A program made the position numbers and the translations under genes. This document shows positions 9,503 to 18,590 of a stretch of 64,000 nt of DNA, piece by piece. The first letter of the stretch is position 1, and each line of letters starts with the position of its first letter. Under the pieces are notes generated by a model that saw nothing but the letters and a program-made list of their open reading frames with translations, searched no databases and had not been told where the DNA came from. This DNA is from an uncultured Butyricimonas sp. Its GTDB lineage: Bacteria; Bacteroidota; Bacteroidia; Bacteroidales; Marinifilaceae. The DNA lies in the NCBI GenBank assembly GCA_944321845.1, contig CALUMT010000010.1, positions 1-64,000 of the forward strand, read 5' to 3'.

Positions 9503-10999
9503 TTAGAAGTTTAATTGGTTTAACACGGGAATCAAACTGTTTTGAATCAGGTTGGATAACCACAACGGAGCAAGGCCTATGCCGGCAATGGCGATGATGA
9601 GCACGATAACCGAGAAACGTTCGTACCATACGGCATCTGTCAGTTCCAAATGGTGTTCATTCACGATGCCCCCGTACAGTAATTTACCCACGACACGCAG
9701 TATGTAGACTGCTGTGATGACGATGGATGTACAAGCGATTATGGTGAATACCCGATGGAATGTGTCTGTTTCCTGGAAAGCCCCCACGAATACGCTCATC
9801 TCGGCCACGAAACCGCTTAATCCGGGTAAGCCGAGGGAAGCCAGACCGGCAATCACATAGCATGTTCCCAAGAAGGGAATGACTTTCATCAATCCGCCCA
9901 TCTCCCGAATGTCACGCGTGTGTGTGCGTCCGTAAATCATTCCGATAAGGGCAAAGAACAAGGCTGTCATCAATCCGTGCGACAACATCTGCAATACGGC
10001 TCCTGTCATGGCTGTCTGATTCAACATCAGAATGGCGAATAACACTAGCCCGCAGTGGCTCACGGAGGAATAGGCATTGATGTATTTCAGGTCGGTTTGT
10101 ACGATGGCGGAATATGCCCCGTAAACCACGCTGATTCCTGTAAGTATGATGAAAATCCAAGAAAGTTCCTTGGCAGCTTCCGGCATCAGGAAAATGGCAA
10201 CCCGGAAGCAACCGTATCCACCGAGTTTCATCAATACTCCGGCGTGTAGCATGGAAACGGCAGTCGGGGCGGAGGCATGACCGTCAGGAGACCACGTATG
10301 GAAGGGGAATAAAGCTCCCAATACTCCGAATCCGATAAACGTAAGCGGGAAAAACCAACGTTGCAGTTCTACCGGCATGGATGAATTTTGAGCAATTTCC
10401 AGAATGTTCATGCTGAGTGGGGCGCCTTCTCCGGCCGAATGGAAATAAATTCCCAGAATACTGACCAGCAATAGGGCAGAACCTCCCATCAACATCAGGG
10501 TCAGTTTCATGGCGGAGTATTCCTTCTTACCGCTACCCCATACTCCGATAAGCAGATACATCGGGATAAGCGCTACCTCATAGAACATGAACATGGTAAA
10601 GAGGTCTATCGAGATAAAGAATCCGAAAACCCCTACGCTTAGCAGGTAGAACCACATAAAATATTCTTTCTGTTGGAAAGGCATTTTCCATGAGGCAAAT
10701 GTTCCCGTGAAGACGATGACTGCCGAAAGAAGCAACATGGCAACCGATATACCGTCAACTCCCACGGAATAATGTATGTTCAGTGGCTTGTACCACATGA
10801 CGTCGCTTCTGAAAAGCATTTCAGCCGTATTGCCGGCTGCCCGTTCATTCAGAAAGGCAATGACAACCCCGATAGCCAAAGCCAGCAGCAAAGATGCGCC
10901 GGTGGCAACCACGGAGCGTATCTGCCGCGTGTTGCCGCATAGCAGAAGACCGCCGAGGGTAAGAACGGGTATCAATACAAAAAGTGATAATATATTCAT
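9503..10999 (-). CDS. nuoM: NADH:quinone oxidoreductase-type subunit M
   Basis: A 498-residue antiporter-like membrane subunit of complex I. Family marks include GVDGISVAMLLLS near residue 80, the membrane glutamate in FMFYEVALIPMYLLIG, and FPFHTWSPDGHASAPTAVS with HAGVLMKLGGYG after it. It sits between nuoL (25-bp gap) and nuoN (6-bp gap) on the same strand and forms part of the proton-translocating arm. Confidence 0.95.
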   Translation of the reverse strand: MNILSLFVLIPVLTLGGLLLCGNTRQIRSVVATGASLLLALAIGVVIAFLNERAAGNTAEMLFRSDVMWYKPLNIHYSVGVDGISVAMLLLSAVIVFTGTFASWKMPFQQKEYFMWFYLLSVGVFGFFISIDLFTMFMFYEVALIPMYLLIGVWGSGKKEYSAMKLTLMLMGGSALLLVSILGIYFHSAGEGAPLSMNILEIAQNSSMPVELQRWFFPLTFIGFGVLGALFPFHTWSPDGHASAPTAVSMLHAGVLMKLGGYGCFRVAIFLMPEAAKELSWIFIILTGISVVYGAYSAIVQTDLKYINAYSSVSHCGLVLFAILMLNQTAMTGAVLQMLSHGLMTALFFALIGMIYGRTHTRDIREMGGLMKVIPFLGTCYVIAGLASLGLPGLSGFVAEMSVFVGAFQETDTFHRVFTIIACTSIVITAVYILRVVGKLLYGGIVNEHHLELTDAVWYERFSVIVLIIAIAGIGLAPLWLSNLIQNSLIPVLNQLNF

Positions 11000-11024
11000 A
11001 TCCTTTTACGATTTTAATTGCAAT

Positions 11025-12929
11025 TTATAGAAACCATAACACGAGAGCCGCGATGACCACAGTACTTAATAGTATCACGTAAACGTATTGTTGAACCTGT
11101 CCGGACTGGATGCCTCTTATCGCGTAAGCTACCCGTTGGGTCACATTGGCCAAGCCGTTTAACGAACCGTCGATGATGTGGCGGTCAAACCAGGCGATAG
11201 GTCGGGAAATATGGTTGAAAATAATACGTTTGGTAATGAACAGGTAGAGTTCGTCCATATAGAAACGCCGGTAGGCGGCATGATGCAACTTGGGTAAGGC
11301 AGCTGCCATTCGGTCTGGAACAGGACTCTTTTTCTTGTACAGGGCAGTGGCGGCGGCGATGGCTATGACAGCCACGATGACGCTGGATATAGCGACTGTC
11401 CAGTTGAGGTGTATCGTGTAGGCTTCTCCGTTGCTGCTGACGAAATGTCCGAAAGGAATGAAGCCCGCAAACACGGTTACCACGGCAAGGAATACCAAAG
11501 GCAATGTCATGGATTTGGGTGCCTCATGCGGCGTGTGTTCGTGGGAACTTTCTTCTCCCCAGAAGATGTTATAATATAGCCGGAACATGTAGAATGCGGT
11601 CAGTGCGGCAATGAAACTCATGGTAATTCCAAGTACCGGACTGAAAGCGAAAGTTGCGGCCAATATCTCGTCTTTACTGAAGAAACCGGAGAATGGCGGT
11701 ATGCCCGAAATTGCCAGGCAGGCAACCAGGAAGGTGATGTGAGTTACCGGTAGGTATTTTCTCAATCCGCCCATGTGGCTCATTTCGTTACTATGTACGG
11801 CATGAATAATGGCTCCTGCTCCCAGGAACAGCAATGCCTTGAACATGGCATGCGTGAACAGGTGGAACATGGAGGCCATGTAACCTAATCCCTCGTGACC
11901 TTCCAAACCGGAAACCCCAAGGGCAACCATCATGAAGCCGATTTGGGAAATTGTCGAGAAGGCAAGTACCCGCTTGATGTCCGTCTGTACGCAGGCGACT
12001 ATGGCAGCGTATAATGAGGTGACGGCTCCTACTACGGCAATCAGGACAAGCACTTCAGGGGTTTCCAGGTAATATACCGGGAACAAACGGGCTACCAGGT
12101 AGACTCCAGCCACGACCATTGTGGCGGCGTGTATCAATGCCGAAACGGGAGTAGGTCCTTCCATGGCATCCGGTAGCCATATGTGCAACGGGAACATGGC
12201 TGATTTTCCGGCACCTCCCATGAAAATGAGAGCCATGGCCCAACTCATCACGGAACAACCCATGAATGTTGTGCCGGCAGCCTGACTGAACAGGGTGGAG
12301 TCGCCGGAAGTCAATAACTCGAACGAGAAGGTCTTCGTGTAGTAGGATAGCAATAATATACCTAACAGGAAGCCTAAATCAGCGAAACGGGTCACGATGA
12401 AAGCTTTCTTGGATGCGGCCACCGCTTCCGGTTTCGTGTAATAGAATCCGATTAGCAAGTAAGAGGAAACCCCCACAAGTTCCCAAAATATGTACATTTG
12501 GAAAATGTTGGTAGCTACAACCAGCCCCAGCATGGAGAACGTGAACAGGGAGAGGAAAGCATAGTAACGTTGGAAACCCCGTTCCCCGTGCATGTACCCC
12601 AAGCTATAGATATGTACCATGAGCGATACGGTAGTAATGACTACCAACATCATCACGGAAATGGGATCCAGCAGAATCCCCAGTTCTATTTTCAGGTTCT
12701 CTGTGAACCGAAGCCACTCGAAATGCAGGGGAATGATAGTTTCCCGTACCCCGTCTACCCGGGGCATGGAGAAATAATTGGCGGCCGTAATATAGGCCAG
12801 TAATGCGCATATACCCAACACGGTAGTCCCGATGCTTCCCGATACGTTTGGCTTTAATTTCGTGCCTAACAGTCCGAGAGCGAGGAACGTCAGCAGGGGT
12901 AATATAAATATCAGTACTGTATATTCCAT
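11025..12929 (-). CDS. nuoL: NADH:quinone oxidoreductase-type subunit L
   Basis: A 634-residue membrane subunit, the most distal pump module of complex I. It carries FPLHIWLPDAMEGPTPVSAL and the HAATMVVAGVYL segment with the half-channel histidine. The C-terminal part (after about residue 480) includes the long amphipathic lateral helix region and a final membrane helix, as is usual for NuoL. It starts 19 bases after nuoK. Full length; no oddities. Confidence 0.95.
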   Translation of the reverse strand: MEYTVLIFILPLLTFLALGLLGTKLKPNVSGSIGTTVLGICALLAYITAANYFSMPRVDGVRETIIPLHFEWLRFTENLKIELGILLDPISVMMLVVITTVSLMVHIYSLGYMHGERGFQRYYAFLSLFTFSMLGLVVATNIFQMYIFWELVGVSSYLLIGFYYTKPEAVAASKKAFIVTRFADLGFLLGILLLSYYTKTFSFELLTSGDSTLFSQAAGTTFMGCSVMSWAMALIFMGGAGKSAMFPLHIWLPDAMEGPTPVSALIHAATMVVAGVYLVARLFPVYYLETPEVLVLIAVVGAVTSLYAAIVACVQTDIKRVLAFSTISQIGFMMVALGVSGLEGHEGLGYMASMFHLFTHAMFKALLFLGAGAIIHAVHSNEMSHMGGLRKYLPVTHITFLVACLAISGIPPFSGFFSKDEILAATFAFSPVLGITMSFIAALTAFYMFRLYYNIFWGEESSHEHTPHEAPKSMTLPLVFLAVVTVFAGFIPFGHFVSSNGEAYTIHLNWTVAISSVIVAVIAIAAATALYKKKSPVPDRMAAALPKLHHAAYRRFYMDELYLFITKRIIFNHISRPIAWFDRHIIDGSLNGLANVTQRVAYAIRGIQSGQVQQYVYVILLSTVVIAALVLWFL

Positions 12930-12948
12930 AATAAATCGTCAATCAGTG

Positions 12949-13260
12949 TTAGTCTTTTAGTTGATTCAGGTTCTTGGCCTGTATGTTGCGGATATTCCGG
13001 TAAATATTGATGATGATGGCGATAGCCACGGCCGTTTCGCAAGCCGATATACCTATCGCGAACAGCGTGAAGAATAAACCTTCCAGTTGTTCGGGGAAAA
13101 GGTAGCGGTTGAACACCACGAAATTCATATCCACGGAATTCAGAATAAGTTCAATGGATATCAATATGGCCAATAAGTTCCGGCGAGTGATGAACCCGTA
13201 AATCCCGGCAAAGAACATGATGGTGCTGACGACCAAATAATATTCCATGTGTATTTCCAT
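12949..13260 (-). CDS. nuoK: NADH:quinone oxidoreductase-type subunit K
   Basis: A 103-residue, three-helix membrane subunit related to MrpC. The membrane glutamates typical of NuoK are visible in ISIELILNSVDMNFV and in SACETAVAIAIIINIYR. The ATG at 13260 is preferred because AAAAGGA stands about 8 bases before it; an in-frame ATG four codons later would be poorly spaced. It lies between nuoJ and nuoL. Confidence 0.93.
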   Translation of the reverse strand: MEIHMEYYLVVSTIMFFAGIYGFITRRNLLAILISIELILNSVDMNFVVFNRYLFPEQLEGLFFTLFAIGISACETAVAIAIIINIYRNIRNIQAKNLNQLKD

Positions 13261-13290
13261 GTCGTTTGTCCTTTTAATATTGGTTTATAC

Positions 13291-13800
13291 TTATCTTTTA
13301 CGTGCAATGATGATACCCCCGATGATGCAGGCCAGCAACAATAAACTGATGGCCTCGAAAGGTAACAGGTATTGATACTTCTCTGTCCCCATGAGGGCTG
13401 TTCCGATGACTTTCATGGGAACTTCATCTCCGACATAGCGGGTGGGACCGAAATTGTGTGTTATCGTGATGAACACGCAAAGGGCTGCTCCTGCCAGAAC
13501 GGTAAGTACTCCCGCCAGGATTTTACTGTTTTTCAATCGGGCCACTTTATCCTTGTCGGTCGTGGTAAGCAGGATGGAAAACACGTACAGAATAATGATA
13601 CCCCCGGCATAAATCACGAGCTGTACTGCTCCAAGGAACGAATAGTTCAATTGGAAATAAAGACCAGCCGTGGCAAACAATACGAACAGCAGGTATGTGG
13701 CGGAACGTAAAATCCGGCGCGTCGTGACGGTCATCACGGAGAAGATGACGATGGCTGCCGACAGAATGTAGAAGACTGCTTCTTGTGGTGCTGAATTCAT
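13291..13800 (-). CDS. nuoJ: NADH:quinone oxidoreductase-type subunit J
   Basis: A 169-residue membrane subunit with about five hydrophobic segments. The third contains the family segment LVIYAGGIIILYVFSILL, home of the pi-bulge helix that moves during coupling. It lies between nuoI and nuoK with short gaps and matches the expected length. Confidence 0.93.
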   Translation of the reverse strand: MNSAPQEAVFYILSAAIVIFSVMTVTTRRILRSATYLLFVLFATAGLYFQLNYSFLGAVQLVIYAGGIIILYVFSILLTTTDKDKVARLKNSKILAGVLTVLAGAALCVFITITHNFGPTRYVGDEVPMKVIGTALMGTEKYQYLLPFEAISLLLLACIIGGIIIARKR

Positions 13801-13823
13801 ATTCTTTTCTTTTAATGTTTACG

Positions 13824-14264
13824 TTAATTCAATTGTTTAATCAATTTGGAACGGGTAAATACGGCATGCTCAAAAGTCGGCCGGAATTCAATGGCATTGC
13901 GGGGACAGTTTTTCACGCACAGTTGGCAGAAAATGCAACTTCCCAGGTCGTATTCGTATTTGACCAGTACTTTCTTTTTCTTCCCGTCCTCGGTTGTTAT
14001 CGTATCGGTGGTGATACGTATCGTGCCGTTCGGGCAGTTGGCCTGGCAAAGACCGCAGGCGATACATTTATTGTTCCCGTTCTCGTCATGCGGCATGACC
14101 AGTTCTCCCCGGAATCTGTCAAACATCTTCAGGGTTGCCCGGTTTTCCGGGTATTGTTCCGTGGTCTTCTTCGTGAAGAATTCCCGGATGGTCACTCTCA
14201 TCCCTTTTAACAGGGAGAGCAGGCCGCTGAAAAATGTAGAGAAATATGTTTTTGTACTACGCAT
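13824..14264 (-). CDS. nuoI: NADH:quinone oxidoreductase-type subunit I, two 4Fe-4S clusters
   Basis: A 146-residue ferredoxin-like subunit with two complete 4Fe-4S motifs, CIACGLCQANCPNG and CIFCQLCVKNCPRNA, corresponding to clusters N6a and N6b that pass electrons toward NuoB. A short N-terminal amphipathic helix is visible. Because no nuoE, F or G lies here, this subunit is likely the entry point for electrons from an outside donor, an inference from the missing genes. Confidence 0.95.
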   Translation of the reverse strand: MRSTKTYFSTFFSGLLSLLKGMRVTIREFFTKKTTEQYPENRATLKMFDRFRGELVMPHDENGNNKCIACGLCQANCPNGTIRITTDTITTEDGKKKKVLVKYEYDLGSCIFCQLCVKNCPRNAIEFRPTFEHAVFTRSKLIKQLN

Positions 14265-14274
14265 AATTCAAGTT

Positions 14275-15351
14275 TTAGAAATGCAGTTTAAACACGACCA
14301 CGATAACCATCAGTAACAGGTTGCACAGGTTGATGGGTAACAGGTATTTCCATTCCAGGTGCAACAACTGGTCGATACGTAAACGCGGGAATGTCCATTT
14401 GAACCACATGATGATGAATATAACAACGGCACATTTGCCGGCAAACCAGATAAGTGAAGGGATGTAATCCATCACCTGGTTGAATCCTTCCCAACCGGGA
14501 ATATGTAAGGGCATCCATCCTCCCAGGAAAAGGGTAGTGGCGACACCCGCCACGACAAACATGTTCAGGTATTCAGCCAGGTAAAAGAACCCGAAATGCA
14601 TACCGGAATATTCCGTGTGATAACCGGCTGTCAATTCCGAATCTGCTTCCGGTAAGTCAAACGGTCCACGGTTGGTTTCAGCTGTTCCGGCAATCACGTA
14701 AATGACGAAAGCGATAAATGCCGGGATATGTCCCCGGAAAATAAACCATCCGGCAGCTTGCTGCTCCACGATCTCGGATAATTGCATTGTACCGGAAAAC
14801 ACAACCAAAGTCAGGATGGATAATCCGATGGACAATTCATAACTGATCATCTGGGCTCCACTTCGCATGGCCCCGATAAGCGAGTATTTGTTGTTACTGG
14901 CCCATCCGGCAAGCAGAATCCCCACGATACCGATGGAGGACACGGCGATCAGGAAGAAAATACCCACGTTGAAGTCTATCACGTGCAGCCCCTTGGCAAA
15001 AGGCAGGCATCCGAATGCCAGTACGGAAGCGATAATCACCATGAAAGGAGCCAGGTTGAACAGAAAACGGTCCACGTGATTAATTTCAATGATTTCCTTG
15101 GTCAACATTTTAAGCATGTCGGCGATACTTTGGATGGTTCCGTAAGGGCCGACACGGTTCGGACCGATTCGGCACTGGAAAAAGGCGCACACTTTCCGTT
15201 CCGCGTAAATCAATATAAGAGCGATGACGGCGTACCCCACGAGCAGGCATAACCCGATCAGGACAAGCTCCACCAAGGTGGCAGCTGTTCCCGGCAGAAA
15301 GCTTCGTAGAAGTTCGTCAATCCACTGTGTTACTACTCCAAAATCAAACAT
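14275..15351 (-). CDS. nuoH: NADH:quinone oxidoreductase-type subunit H
   Basis: A 358-residue membrane subunit that helps form the quinone pocket. The [19 protein letters not shown] segment and the acidic loop [21 protein letters not shown] are strongly conserved family marks. It lies between nuoCD and nuoI, with 10 bases to nuoI. Length and motifs are normal. Confidence 0.95.
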   Translation of the reverse strand: MFDFGVVTQWIDELLRSFLPGTAATLVELVLIGLCLLVGYAVIALILIYAERKVCAFFQCRIGPNRVGPYGTIQSIADMLKMLTKEIIEINHVDRFLFNLAPFMVIIASVLAFGCLPFAKGLHVIDFNVGIFFLIAVSSIGIVGILLAGWASNNKYSLIGAMRSGAQMISYELSIGLSILTLVVFSGTMQLSEIVEQQAAGWFIFRGHIPAFIAFVIYVIAGTAETNRGPFDLPEADSELTAGYHTEYSGMHFGFFYLAEYLNMFVVAGVATTLFLGGWMPLHIPGWEGFNQVMDYIPSLIWFAGKCAVVIFIIMWFKWTFPRLRIDQLLHLEWKYLLPINLCNLLLMVIVVVFKLHF

Positions 15352-15405
15352 ATACTATAACTCTTTTAGTGCTAAGTTTTCAATATTAAATTACCTGTTT
15401 CTATC

Positions 15406-17031
15406 TTATCGGTCGAGATCGGGAACCACGTAATCCAACGTTCCCCCAATGGCGATCAGGTCAGCGATTTTATTTCCTTTCGTCAACTGGTCTACCACGG
15501 ATACCAAGGTCAGGCACGGGGAACGGAATTTCATCCGGTAGGGGTATTTGTCTCCCCGACTCTCGATGTATACGCCAAATTCACCCCGACTGGCTTCCAC
15601 GCTCCGGAAATAATGTCCTTCCGGCAACTTGATGATGGCGGGTGTTTTTACGGCGTAATCTCCCGCGGGAATATTGTCAACCAGTTGTTCCAGAATGTGG
15701 ATGGATTCAACAATCTCGTCCATACGGACCATGTAACGGCTGAATGAATCACCTTCTGTGTAAAGTATTTCTTTGAAATCTACCTTGTCATACACGCCAT
15801 AAGGAGTGTGTTTACGCACATCACACGACCATCCGGAAGCTCGTCCGGCAGGACCGGTTACCCCGTATGAAATGGCATTTTCCCGGGTAAGAATACCGAT
15901 GTGTTTCAAACGTTCCTGGGCAATGATGTTTCCCGTGAACACCTCATGATACTCTTTCAGCATGGGGGGTAAATATTTGATCAGTTCCTTGATACGTCGG
16001 ATGGAATCCGGGTGAATATCTGCCATGAGTCCCCCGATGGTATTATAGTTCTGAATCAGGCGTCCTCCCGTTGTTTCTTCCATGATATCCAACACTTTCT
16101 CCCGGTCGCGGAAACCGTAGAAGAAGGCTGTTAATGCACCCATGTCCATACATAAAGAGGACCAGAATAACAAGTGGGAGGATAATCGTTGTAATTCATC
16201 CATGATGGTCCGGATGTATTTCACGCGTTCCGGGACCTCGATGCCTAAAGCGTCCTCTATACAGAGGCATAGAGCATGTCTGTTGTGATGAGCGGCCAGG
16301 TAATCCAAACGGTCGGTCATGGCCAGGGTTTGGGGATAGGTCAGCGTTTCGCATAATTTTTCAATTCCCCGGTGGATGTAACCGCAGTTCACGTCCACTT
16401 TTTTCACGATTTCCCCTTCCAGGGATACGCGGAAACGGAGCACTCCATGTGTTGCCGGGTGTTGCGGTCCAATGTTTACCACGTACTCGTCATCCTCGAA
16501 CAGGATATTTTCTTTCTCGCTGATTTCCCCTTCCGGAGTGGCCTCGTATGTCGGGGTCGTGTCCAGGGTATCATCACTGTAGAGGCGCACGGGATTGATG
16601 CTTTCGCTGGCATCATAATCTTTTCGCAGGGGATAACCTACCCAGTCTGTCCGCAAGAATAACCGACGCATGTCGGGGTGATTGATGAAGCGGATTCCAA
16701 GGAAGTCGAAGACCTCTCTCTCGTTCAAGTTCGCCGTTCCCCAAATGTCTGATACCGTGGGTAATTCCGGGTTTTCCCGGTTCGTGGTATAGGTTTTCAG
16801 GAAAACCTTATGCTCGTGTACCGTGGATTGCAACAGGCTAATGACTCCCAGCGAATCTCCCCAGTCGCAACCGGTCATGCAAATTAAGAAGTCAAATGAT
16901 AGGTTCGGGTTATTCCTTAATTCCTCGGCTACCTGCCGGTAGTGGGTTGGGGGTACCGTGATGGTCGGTATTTTCCCTTCTTCCACGGAGGCATCCGGGG
17001 CAATATGTTTTATGTTTTCTATTAATTCCAT
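15406..17031 (-). CDS. nuoCD: Fused NuoC-NuoD subunit of complex I
   Basis: A 541-residue fusion of the 30-kDa (NuoC) and 49-kDa (NuoD) subunits. The NuoC part carries EREVFDFLGIRFINHPDMRR and PLRKDY; the NuoD part begins near NIGPQHPATHGVLRF and continues with GYIHRGIEKL, ending in GGTLDYVVPDLDR. The quinone-site residues of NuoD therefore look intact. The start at 17031 has AAGGA well placed; a longer in-frame reading to 17157 overlaps nuoB and lacks family similarity. It starts 11 bases after the nuoB stop. The C-D fusion is known in enterobacteria and Bacteroidota. Confidence 0.94.
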   Translation of the reverse strand: MELIENIKHIAPDASVEEGKIPTITVPPTHYRQVAEELRNNPNLSFDFLICMTGCDWGDSLGVISLLQSTVHEHKVFLKTYTTNRENPELPTVSDIWGTANLNEREVFDFLGIRFINHPDMRRLFLRTDWVGYPLRKDYDASESINPVRLYSDDTLDTTPTYEATPEGEISEKENILFEDDEYVVNIGPQHPATHGVLRFRVSLEGEIVKKVDVNCGYIHRGIEKLCETLTYPQTLAMTDRLDYLAAHHNRHALCLCIEDALGIEVPERVKYIRTIMDELQRLSSHLLFWSSLCMDMGALTAFFYGFRDREKVLDIMEETTGGRLIQNYNTIGGLMADIHPDSIRRIKELIKYLPPMLKEYHEVFTGNIIAQERLKHIGILTRENAISYGVTGPAGRASGWSCDVRKHTPYGVYDKVDFKEILYTEGDSFSRYMVRMDEIVESIHILEQLVDNIPAGDYAVKTPAIIKLPEGHYFRSVEASRGEFGVYIESRGDKYPYRMKFRSPCLTLVSVVDQLTKGNKIADLIAIGGTLDYVVPDLDR

Positions 17032-17042
17032 GTGTTCCTTAG

Positions 17043-17606
17043 TTATTCCTGTTCCTTTTTCTCTTGTTTGTTTTTCCCTCCGAAGAATTTCTCCACTTTC
17101 ACTTTCCGTTGCAATTGCATCATACCGTACAATAATGCTTCGGGACGGGGCGGGCATCCGGGAATGTACACGTCTACCGGGATGATGGAATCAACCCCTT
17201 TCACCACGTGATAGGAATTCTTGAACGGACCGCCGGAAGTGGCGCATCCTCCACAGGCAATCACGTACTTGGGTTCTGCCATTTGATCATACAGACGTTT
17301 CAGTACGGGAGCCATCTTGTGGACAATCGTTCCAGCTACCATGATGAAGTCGGCCTGACGCGGACTGGCACGTGTTACTTCAAACCCGAAACGGGAGAAA
17401 TCGTAACGCGCCGCACCCACGGCCATAAATTCGATACCGCAACAGCTTGTGGCGAACGTAAGCGGCCACAGGGAATTACTGCGGCCCCAGTTGATGACAT
17501 CATCCAGGCGTCCCATGACCACTCTGGTCCCATTAGCCCGAAGTTGTTCAAGAGCTTCATTGTCATTGAAGTCCTCATATTTCATGGATTTGATTTTTAC
17601 TTCCAT
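17043..17606 (-). CDS. nuoB: NADH:quinone oxidoreductase-type subunit B, cluster N2
   Basis: A 187-residue subunit that holds the terminal 4Fe-4S cluster N2 next to the quinone site. The tandem cysteines are in [10 protein letters not shown], with further ligands in CGGCATSGG and [16 protein letters not shown]. The ATG at 17606 is chosen because AGGAG stands 7 bases before it; it overlaps the nuoA end by 10 bases, suggesting coupled translation. The C-terminus has a lysine/glutamate-rich tail of about 20 residues. Confidence 0.94.
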   Translation of the reverse strand: MEVKIKSMKYEDFNDNEALEQLRANGTRVVMGRLDDVINWGRSNSLWPLTFATSCCGIEFMAVGAARYDFSRFGFEVTRASPRQADFIMVAGTIVHKMAPVLKRLYDQMAEPKYVIACGGCATSGGPFKNSYHVVKGVDSIIPVDVYIPGCPPRPEALLYGMMQLQRKVKVEKFFGGKNKQEKKEQE

Positions 17607-17947
17607 TCCAACGCTCCTTTCCTCCACGCGTAGGCAAGGCCTAACACGAGTATAACTAAAAAGAATAATACACCTAATAAACCGTTAATGCCGGCATCCT
17701 GAACCGTCACGGCCCAGGGATACAAAAACACGGCTTCCACGTCGAACATCAAGAACAGGATGGCGAACAGGTAGTAACCGACCTTGAACTGCATCCATGA
17801 CTTTCCCCGGGTGGGGATTCCACACTCGTACGCTTCTCCTTTCTGTTTGTTGAACGAACGCGGAGAGATCGCTCTGGCTATACTCATGGCAATGACCACA
17901 AGTAAGATAGCTGTAATTAATACAACTACGAATAACGTAAGATTCAT
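17597..17947 (-). CDS. nuoA: NADH:quinone oxidoreductase-type subunit A
   Basis: A 116-residue membrane subunit with three hydrophobic helices and the conserved loop [12 protein letters not shown] followed by [21 protein letters not shown]. It is the first gene of the operon; the promoter is not obvious, although GGAATTTG about 90 bases upstream is a partial -7 match. It overlaps nuoB by 10 bases. Confidence 0.94.
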   Translation of the reverse strand: MNLTLFVVVLITAILLVVIAMSIARAISPRSFNKQKGEAYECGIPTRGKSWMQFKVGYYLFAILFLMFDVEAVFLYPWAVTVQDAGINGLLGVLFFLVILVLGLAYAWRKGALEWK

Positions 17948-18004
17948 AAATAATAAAATTTATAATATGAATGAATTAAACTATTTTCACTCGGTTATGT
18001 TGTT

Positions 18005-18028
18005 CCATCGTCCTTGAAGGAACGATGG
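18005..18028. other. Stem-loop between nuoA and the small exported protein gene
   Basis: CCATCGT and ACGATGG form a perfect 7-bp inverted repeat around a 10-base loop. No T-run follows on either strand, so it is a weak terminator candidate for the upstream minus-strand gene. It could equally be a structure in the nuo 5' leader. Confidence 0.4.
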
Positions 18029-18046
18029 GGAGATACAAATTCCGTG

Positions 18047-18421
18047 CTACACGATAATTTCACCGAGGGCAAACACGTAATATTTCGTTTTCCCCAGGGT
18101 TGAATACGGGTGAAAATACCAGTTCGGAGAAAAATGCACGGGAGGCTTCGGGTAATCTTTGCAAAAACGTAGTACGGCCAATAGAATAATGTATGTTTTG
18201 GAATCGGCTGTCACGTGTAGACATCCCGGGATTAATTCAGCGCTGTTATCAAGTAATGAAAGAATATTTTCCGTTGTCGTGGAAAATAGATAAACCTGCT
18301 GCTCTGTGCTTTTGACTTGGGAAATATCAGGGAAGGCATATCGCTCACTCCCGATGCCTTCACCGGATAGTGAAAACATGAGGATGATAATCAATATATT
18401 ATAGAACAATATTTTCCGCAT
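18047..18421 (-). CDS. Small exported protein of unknown function
   Basis: A 124-residue protein with an N-terminal hydrophobic segment (MRKILFYNILIIILMFSLSG) that reads as a signal peptide or anchor. I do not recognise the remaining part, which is rich in aromatic residues and ends YYVFALGEIIV. AGGAG stands 5 bases before the ATG at 18421 (a GTG lies one codon upstream). It precedes nuoA by about 100 bases on the same strand, so it might be co-transcribed with complex I, but a stem-loop lies between. No function is proposed. Confidence 0.6.
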   Translation of the reverse strand: MRKILFYNILIIILMFSLSGEGIGSERYAFPDISQVKSTEQQVYLFSTTTENILSLLDNSAELIPGCLHVTADSKTYIILLAVLRFCKDYPKPPVHFSPNWYFHPYSTLGKTKYYVFALGEIIV

Positions 18422-18536
18422 CACTTCTCCTCGTTTTAGGCCGCAAAGTTAGTTTTATTTCGCAACATCTTCCTTAAATGTGCGGTAAAGAATGTTAATG
18501 CTTACTGTCAACGCTAAACTGCTGGGGATATTGTAT

Positions 18537-18544
18537 TATTTTTG
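18537..18544 (+). promoter_or_regulatory. Putative -7 promoter element for the PurF-like gene
   Basis: TATTTTTG matches TAnnTTTG exactly, 46 bases before the ATG at 18591. It supports that start over an in-frame ATG at 18492, which lies upstream of the element. No clear -33 TTTG is present. Confidence 0.5.
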
Positions 18545-18590
18545 TTCCGGCCAGGGAAGTAGTCTCCGGTTAAACCTAAAGAGAAATTAT

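Noticed and set aside
17032-17157. Longer N-terminus for NuoCD
   Set aside because: It would overlap nuoB by over 100 bases, lacks NuoC similarity, and a good ribosome binding site precedes the ATG at 17031.
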